A stretch of DNA of 64,000 bases from Blastococcus haudaquaticus (GTDB lineage: Bacteria > Actinomycetota > Actinomycetes > Mycobacteriales > Geodermatophilaceae): positions 868,001 to 932,000 of the forward strand of contig NZ_OCNK01000002.1 of assembly GCF_900230285.1 (NCBI RefSeq), read 5' to 3'. This document shows positions 59,527 to 64,000 of this stretch, piece after piece. The notes beneath the pieces were generated by a model. It did no database searches and was not told where the DNA came from. It worked only from the letters and a program-made list of their open reading frames with translations. Position numbers and translations under genes: made by a program. Positions within the stretch are counted from its first letter, which is position 1, and each line of letters begins with the position of its first letter.

Positions 59527-59808
59527 ATGACCACTGCCAGCTGGAACGGGACCGTCATCGCGGAGTCCGACGACATCGTGACCGTCGAGGGCAACGCCTA
59601 CTTCCCGCGGGACGCCGTGCGCGCGGACGTGCTCCGCCCCTCGGAGACCCACAGCGTCTGCCCCTGGAAGGGCACCGCGTCCTACTTCGACCTCGAGGTC
59701 GACGGCCAGGTCAACGCCGACGCTGCCTGGTACTACCCGACGCCGAAGGACGCGGCCCAGGAGATCACCGGCCGGGTGGCGTTCTGGAAGGGCGTCGAGG
59801 TCCGCTAG
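59527..59808 (+). CDS. DUF427 family protein
   Basis: 93 residues: IVTVEGNAYFPRDAVRADVLRPSETHSVCPWKGTASYFDLEVDG and WYYPTPKDAAQEITGRVAFWKGVEV match DUF427 closely, a small beta-sandwich family of unknown function. The Cys in VCPWKG is invariant in the family. Its stop shares CTAG with the convergent gene's stop. Confidence 0.92.
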   Translation: MTTASWNGTVIAESDDIVTVEGNAYFPRDAVRADVLRPSETHSVCPWKGTASYFDLEVDGQVNADAAWYYPTPKDAAQEITGRVAFWKGVEVR

Positions 59809-60215
59809 CGAGCGGGCCGCGTGCCGGCCAGTTCGCGCGCCGCCGCTGCGGCGTCGGCGTCCAGCTGGCGGGAGACCGCCTCCTGGAAGGAGTCGTAGGC
59901 GGTGTCGGGCGAGGTGCCCAGCGCGGTACCGATCTGTTCCCAGTCGGCGCCGCCGCGGAGGGCGGCGCGGATGCCGATGAGCTGGCTGTCGTGGGCCTTG
60001 CGCGAGACCACTTCGCCCAGCGCCAGGAGCTCGAGCGCCTCGTAGGTGTCCAGCGAGGTGTCGATGGTCTTGAGGGAGCTCCAGTCGTCCTCGTCCGCGT
60101 CGTGGACGGTGTTGAGCGCGGTGTCGCCGCTGTCGCGGCGGCTGAGGAAGTCCAGGCGGGTCGCGGCCGTGGGGAGCGAGAACTCCGCTTCCAGGGTCTC
60201 GGGGGTGATGCTCAT
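59805..60215 (-). CDS. Conserved hypothetical protein, 136 aa
   Basis: Not recognised by name. Acidic N-terminal part (DSGDTALNTVHDADEDDWSSLKTIDTSLDTYEALELLALGEVVSRK) then SQLIGIRAALRGGADWEQIGTALGTSPDTAYDSFQEAVSRQ, which looks like a small helix-turn-helix found in actinobacterial proteins where WEQIGxALG positions the recognition helix. A DNA-binding role is possible. ATG at 60215. Confidence 0.7.
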   Translation of the reverse strand: MSITPETLEAEFSLPTAATRLDFLSRRDSGDTALNTVHDADEDDWSSLKTIDTSLDTYEALELLALGEVVSRKAHDSQLIGIRAALRGGADWEQIGTALGTSPDTAYDSFQEAVSRQLDADAAAAARELAGTRPAR

Positions 60216-60326
60216 GCCCAGAGACTTCCCCGCTCGGCTCGGCGCGCCAAACTCCCGCCCCGCGTGACCCTCGATACCCCGCGGTACCCCAGCGGGGCGC
60301 TACGGAGTGGACCCGGCCGCACACGC

Positions 60327-60362
60327 GGCAGGGCCCGCACCCAGTGGGGTGCGGGCCCTGCC
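60327..60362 (-). terminator. 16-bp stem terminator after the ferritin-like gene
   Basis: Arms 60327-60342 and 60347-60362 pair perfectly with loop AGTG, 15 bp past the stop at 60378. One of the strongest hairpins in the window. Confidence 0.85.
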
Positions 60363-60377
60363 GATGCTGCGTGGGGA

Positions 60378-61349
60378 TCAGCTGGAGACGCCCACGGCCT
60401 CCTTGGCCAGGGCGGCGAGCTGGGTCTGCGCGGCGCTGACGACGTTGGCGCGGGCCTTGTGCGCCTCCTCGTAGGCGACGATCACGCGGATGTCGTGCGG
60501 CTCCTTGAGGCCCTTGATGGCCTTCACGGCGTCACCGACCGAGAGGTTGTCGAAGTTCTTGATCGGCAGCTCGGAGGCGGCGACGTCGCCGAGCTCCTCG
60601 CGGGCGGCCTTGGCGGCCTCGGCCACGTCCTTGTTGCCCTCGCGCTTGGCGACCTGCTCGGCCTTGCGCAGCGAGGCGCTGCGACCGGCGGTCAGGGTCT
60701 CCTTGACGGCGTCGGTCAGGGCGACGGCGCGGTCGGTGACGGCGGAGAACCGGTCGGAGGTCTCCTCGCCGGCGTTCTTGACGGTGTCGACGGCGTTGTT
60801 CACCGTGTTGGCCCAGAAGCGGACCGGCGCGTTGACCGCGCGGGCCACGCCGCCGGCAACCTTCTGCACAGGGGTGGCGACGAGGGCGGCGGGGCCACCG
60901 AGGGCCTCCTCCGCCAGGACGACGGTCAGCCACTCGACGGTCGCCTGGTGGGCGGTGATGAGCTTCTCGGCGAGCTTGCGCACCTTGGTCTCCTCGGCCG
61001 ACTCGGCGAGGACCTTCACGTAGGTGGCGCGGTCGAGCAGCTGGTGCTCGAGCGACAGGTCGGTCAGCAGGGCCTCCTCGAGGGGGGCGGCCTGCTCGAA
61101 GGTGGCCTTGAGGACGGCGCCGAGGCGGCCGAGCGCGGGGGTGACGACGTCCGGCACGCCACCGAGCGACCGCAGGGCCTCGGTGATCTCGATCGTGCGA
61201 GCTGCGGCGTTGTCGGCGTTCTGCGTGAGCTCGCGGCGGACGGCGTCGGTCCGGGCCTGCGAGATACGGGTACGCGCGACCTGCTCCTCGGTCTTCGTGA
61301 GGAGGACGAGGGCGCGAAGCTGGTTGACGATCTTGTTGTTGTCGGTCAT
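60378..61349 (-). CDS. Ferritin-like four-helix protein with helical C-terminal half
   Basis: 323 residues. First half: LRALVLLTKTEEQVARTRISQARTDAVRRELTQNADNAAARTIEITEAL to EEALLTDLSLEHQLLDRATYVKVLAESAEETKVRKLAEKLITAHQATVEWLTVVLAEEALGG, a ferritin-like bundle but with few Glu/His pairs to hold iron. Second half: amphipathic helices (VNNAVDTVKNAGEETSDRFSAVTDRAVALTDAVKETL) with Lys/Ala tails, like LEA or apolipoprotein repeats. Possibly a desiccation or envelope protein. Start ATG 61349 has AAGGAG just upstream. Confidence 0.7.
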   Translation of the reverse strand: MTDNNKIVNQLRALVLLTKTEEQVARTRISQARTDAVRRELTQNADNAAARTIEITEALRSLGGVPDVVTPALGRLGAVLKATFEQAAPLEEALLTDLSLEHQLLDRATYVKVLAESAEETKVRKLAEKLITAHQATVEWLTVVLAEEALGGPAALVATPVQKVAGGVARAVNAPVRFWANTVNNAVDTVKNAGEETSDRFSAVTDRAVALTDAVKETLTAGRSASLRKAEQVAKREGNKDVAEAAKAAREELGDVAASELPIKNFDNLSVGDAVKAIKGLKEPHDIRVIVAYEEAHKARANVVSAAQTQLAALAKEAVGVSS

Positions 61350-61410
61350 GACTCCTTCATGCCCCACCGATGGCGGGTGCTAACTACAGCAAGCGCATTG
61401 CTAGCAGTGA

Positions 61411-61425
61411 GGCTCGTCACGAGCC
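61411..61425 (-). terminator. Short hairpin after the ABC operon
   Basis: GGCTCG (61411-61416), TCA loop, CGAGCC (61420-61425), 16 bp past the last permease stop. Short, so only a candidate. Confidence 0.35.
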
Positions 61426-61441
61426 CCCGTCCGTCGGCGCC

Positions 61442-62197
61442 TCAGCCGATGCGCGCCAGCCCCGCCCGCTTCTCCAGCCAGACCATGCCGGAGTTCAGCA
61501 GCAGACCGACGACGCCCATGACCACGACGATCCCGAAGACGTCCGCGGAGCGGTATCGGCTTCGCGCCTCGATCACCAGCGAGCCGAGTCCTCCGTTGCC
61601 CGTCATCATCTCCGCCACCAGGGCGACCACGAGCGCGATCGCCAGGCTGATGCGCACGCCGGTGACGATGCCGGGCAGCGCGGCGGGCAGCCGAACCTTG
61701 AGGGTCGCCGCCACGGGCCCGAGCCGGTGCACGCGCGCCACGTCGACGAGCGTCCGCTCGATGCCTCGCACCCCGTGCACGGCGCCGAGCAGGATCGGCC
61801 ACACGGCGGCGAACATGATGGCCACGAGAGCGAGCGTGTGGCCGATACCCACCAGGATCATGAGCGCTGGGATGACCGTGACCGTGGGCATCGCGCGGAA
61901 GAACTCCAGGCTGGGCCGCGTGACCTCGTCGGCGATGCGCGAGGCACCGATGAGCATGCCCACCGGGACCGCGACCACGATGGCCAGCAGCAGTCCGAGG
62001 AGGGCGCGGACCGTGGTCTCCCCCGTCGCCTCCAGCAGCCCCCCGTCCTGCAGCATGTCGTAGCCGGCCTCGGCGATCCGGCTGGGCGCGGGCACGAACA
62101 CCGGGTTGACCCAGCCGGCTTGTGCTGCGAGCTCCCACAGGCCCAGCAGCGCCAGCGGGACGGCGAGCGCCTGGCCGATCCGCAGCACCCTCGTCAT
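61442..62197 (-). CDS. ABC transporter permease (nitrate/sulfonate/taurine type), distal
   Basis: 251 residues with about six membrane helices. EFFRAMPTVTVIPALMILVGIGHTLALVAIMFAAVWPILLGAVHGVRGIE holds the EAA loop contacting the ATPase. SsuC/TauC class. It overlaps the preceding permease (ATGA); the two probably form a heterodimer. Last gene of the operon. Confidence 0.9.
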   Translation of the reverse strand: MTRVLRIGQALAVPLALLGLWELAAQAGWVNPVFVPAPSRIAEAGYDMLQDGGLLEATGETTVRALLGLLLAIVVAVPVGMLIGASRIADEVTRPSLEFFRAMPTVTVIPALMILVGIGHTLALVAIMFAAVWPILLGAVHGVRGIERTLVDVARVHRLGPVAATLKVRLPAALPGIVTGVRISLAIALVVALVAEMMTGNGGLGSLVIEARSRYRSADVFGIVVVMGVVGLLLNSGMVWLEKRAGLARIG

Positions 62198-62961
62198 CGG
62201 GATGCCGCCGGCAGCGCGCCGCGTTGCGGGAGGGCGCGCTGGGCGAGGTTGATCAGGGTGTTCACGACGACCCCCAGGAGACCGATCCAGACGATGTAGG
62301 CGTACATCGACGGCAGTTGCAGCGCGTCACCCGCGAACCGGACCTCGTGACCGAGGCCGGCGGGCACAGCGAGCATCTCGACGGCGATGACCAGGATCAG
62401 CGCCAGCGCGGCACCGACCCGCAGACCGACGACCGTGGCGGGTATCGCGCCCGGCACGAAGATCTTCGTCAGCCTCGCCAGCGGGCTCAGCCGCGCGATC
62501 CGGGTCAGGTCGTCGTAGCGGGTCCGCAGGGACTCCGACGCGGCCGCCACGTTGAGCAGCACCGGCCAGACGGCGGCGAAGACGGCCACCGTCACCTCGC
62601 TGCCCGCACCGAACCCCATGACCAGCAGGACCACGGGGATCAACGCCACCGGCGGGATGAACCGCAGGCTGTTGATGGACGAGCCCAGCAGCCGCCCCAT
62701 CGTGGGCGACATCCCGACGACGGCCCCGATCACCACTCCCAGCACCGCGGCGATCGCCGTGGCGACGAGCGTGATCAGTAGGGTGTGGGCGGTCGCCGAC
62801 CAGAGCCGGTCGGAGGTGAGCTCGCCACCGAGAGCCGTCGCGACGTCGGCTGGCGCCGGGACGCCGGCCACGCTGCCCGACGCCGCGGCCAGCGCCCAGC
62901 CGAGCACCAGGACCGCGACGCCGCCGAGGCCCAGGACGACGGCCCTGACCCGTGACCTCAC
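62194..62961 (-). CDS. ABC transporter permease (nitrate/sulfonate/taurine type), proximal
   Basis: 255 residues. SLRFIPPVALIPVVLLVMGFGAGSEVTVAVFAAVWPVLLNVAAASESLRTRYDDLTRIARLSP is the EAA-type loop; further helices in ALALILVIAVEMLAVPAGLG. Paralogous to the next gene, suggesting duplication. GTG start at 62961, 16 bp from the ATPase gene. Confidence 0.9.
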   Translation of the reverse strand: MRSRVRAVVLGLGGVAVLVLGWALAAASGSVAGVPAPADVATALGGELTSDRLWSATAHTLLITLVATAIAAVLGVVIGAVVGMSPTMGRLLGSSINSLRFIPPVALIPVVLLVMGFGAGSEVTVAVFAAVWPVLLNVAAASESLRTRYDDLTRIARLSPLARLTKIFVPGAIPATVVGLRVGAALALILVIAVEMLAVPAGLGHEVRFAGDALQLPSMYAYIVWIGLLGVVVNTLINLAQRALPQRGALPAASR

Positions 62962-62977
62962 GTCGTGCCCCTCGCCA

Positions 62978-63832
62978 TCACAGCGACCGGATCGTCTCGA
63001 ACAGCTCGAAGCGCAGCCGCACGAACTCGTCCTGGGCCCGGGAGCGCCCCTGGTCCCGAGGCCGCTCCAGCGCCACCGGCACCTCTCGGACGACGTTCGC
63101 CGGATTGCGTCGCAGCACCACCACCCGATCGGCCAGGTAGATCGCCTCGTCGAGATCGTGGGTCACGAACAGGACGGTCGGGGCCAGCTCGTGCCACACC
63201 TCCAGCAGGCCGTCCTCCAGGGCGAAGCGGGTCAGCGCGTCCAGGGCAGCGAACGGCTCGTCCATGAGCAGGATTGACGGCCGGGCCACCAGCGCCCGGG
63301 CGATCTGCAGCCGTTGCTGCATCCCGCCCGACATCTGGCCCGGGTACAGCCGCTCGACATCGGGCAGGTGCACCCGACGCAGCACGTCCTGGACCATCGG
63401 TCCGCGCAGCCGACGCGGGACGCCGGCCGCCTCCAGCCCGAACTCGACGTTCTTGGCCGCCGTCCGCCACGGGAGCAGCGCCCGGGCGTGGTCCTGGAAC
63501 ACGAAACCCAGATCCTCCGGAGGCCCGTTCACCACCGTCCCGTCGACCCTGATCTCGCCGGCGTCGGGCCGGAGCAGCCCGGCCAGCAGCCGCAGCAGGG
63601 TCGTCTTGCCACAGCCGGAGGGGCCCACGACGCAGACGAACTCACCCGGACGGACCGAGAAGCTGAGGTCCTCGATCACCGGCCGACCTCCGGCCGCGCC
63701 GGGGTAGGCGTACGTCAGGCCGGTGACCTCGATGGCGCCCCGGGCACCAGGGGCCGTCGCCCCCGGTGCTCCGGTCCCCGGTCGCCCGTCCGCGGGAGCG
63801 GACGCCGATCGGGATCCGACAGCGGCGCTCAC
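62978..63832 (-). CDS. ABC transporter ATP-binding protein (SsuB/TauB type)
   Basis: 284 residues. Walker [11 protein letters not shown]-loop [13 protein letters not shown], signature [15 protein letters not shown], Walker [14 protein letters not shown]-loop [10 protein letters not shown] disordered 30-residue head comes first. It powers import by the two permeases. GTG start at 63832 overlaps the binding-protein stop. Confidence 0.92.
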   Translation of the reverse strand: MSAAVGSRSASAPADGRPGTGAPGATAPGARGAIEVTGLTYAYPGAAGGRPVIEDLSFSVRPGEFVCVVGPSGCGKTTLLRLLAGLLRPDAGEIRVDGTVVNGPPEDLGFVFQDHARALLPWRTAAKNVEFGLEAAGVPRRLRGPMVQDVLRRVHLPDVERLYPGQMSGGMQQRLQIARALVARPSILLMDEPFAALDALTRFALEDGLLEVWHELAPTVLFVTHDLDEAIYLADRVVVLRRNPANVVREVPVALERPRDQGRSRAQDEFVRLRFELFETIRSL

Positions 63833-64000
63833 GGCTGCAGCAGGACGCCGGGCTGGACGTCGTCCTCGATCAGACCTTGCGCGCTCATGGCGTCGATCCA
63901 GAGCTGCAGCTGGTCCTCGCTGATCGCGGCGCTGAGGTTCGTCGGCGGGGTGCGCTGGGCGATCGCCGGGTCCAGGCCCGTGTGCGCCGCGATGATCTCG
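63829..64000 (-). CDS. ABC substrate-binding protein, C-terminal end only
   Basis: The last 56 codons are present; the rest lies past base 64000. It reads ...EIIAAHTGLDPAIAQRTPPTNLSAAISEDQLQLWIDAMSAQGLIEDDVQ, ending GVLLQP, the terminal helix pattern of NMT1/SsuA/TauA-type binding proteins. The TGA at 63831-63829 overlaps the ATPase start. It is the first gene of the operon among those seen; the substrate is likely a sulfonate, nitrate or pyrimidine-like compound. Confidence 0.75.
   Translation of the reverse strand, partial: EIIAAHTGLDPAIAQRTPPTNLSAAISEDQLQLWIDAMSAQGLIEDDVQPGVLLQP

Noticed and set aside
1-64000. CRISPR arrays, tRNA or rRNA genes, insertion sequences, prophage
   Set aside because: None was recognised on either strand: no regularly spaced repeats, no transposase or integrase motifs, no structured RNA gene signatures.

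Overview
The window reads as chromosomal DNA from a very GC-rich actinobacterium. The third codon position is almost always G or C, GTG starts are common, and genes are packed with 4-nt (ATGA/GTGA) overlaps. An IdeR-type iron repressor, a CsoR copper sensor, a fused CydDC exporter, an ECF42/YCII pair and a DUF4192 gene point to Actinomycetia. The overall gene mix, including a microbial rhodopsin, suggests something like Geodermatophilaceae (Blastococcus, Geodermatophilus, Modestobacter); that placement is inference. I see no rRNA, tRNA, CRISPR array, insertion sequence or prophage. Both window ends cut through genes. No stretch over about 300 bases lacks a gene.

Layout. 1-6.2 kb: an AcuC-type deacylase (cut), IdeR, an S9 peptidase, a DUF4192 protein, a lipoprotein and a Dabb protein. 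6.3-11.2 kb: five translationally coupled genes (GT4, methyltransferase, alpha-toroid protein, two paralogous GT2) that look like an uncharacterised glycoconjugate pathway. 11.2-14.9 kb: a DksA/TraR zinc-finger protein, a second methyltransferase, YibE/F, a STAS protein, Hsp20 and an HspR-like MerR protein. 14.9-18.8 kb: a copper operon (csoR, copZ, a membrane-anchored protein, copA) behind a leaderless promoter with an operator in its spacer, closed by a strong hairpin. 18.8-26.6 kb: a BlaI repressor and M56 peptidase pair divergent from cydA-cydB-cydDC, with two tandem BlaI-type operators in the shared control region.

26.6-42.2 kb: small enzymes followed by a large catabolic and uptake region. 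It holds RraA, an FCD-GntR regulator and an MFS exporter; a set with a tartrate/isopropylmalate-type dehydrogenase, aldehyde dehydrogenase, cupin, ABM monooxygenase, Ldh-type dehydrogenase and a second FCD-GntR regulator; a universal stress protein; and a CitA/CitB-like two-component system divergent from tctCBA. Each GntR regulator has its own palindromic operator in a divergent promoter region. 42.2-49.3 kb: a gamma-glutamylation pathway for ethanolamine or polyamines (PuuD-type hydrolase, APC permease, glutamine-synthetase-like ligase, aldehyde dehydrogenase, SDR), interrupted by two copies of a 65-bp repeat.

49.3-61.3 kb: mostly small conserved proteins, plus a proton-pump-type rhodopsin with a probable carotenoid-antenna fenestration, a SigE-family ECF sigma factor with a putative anti-sigma partner, a MarR regulator with an obvious operator, and an ECF42 sigma factor with its YCII partner and a good ECF42-type promoter. 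61.4-64 kb: an ABC importer of the nitrate/sulfonate/taurine type (two permeases, ATPase, cut substrate-binding protein).
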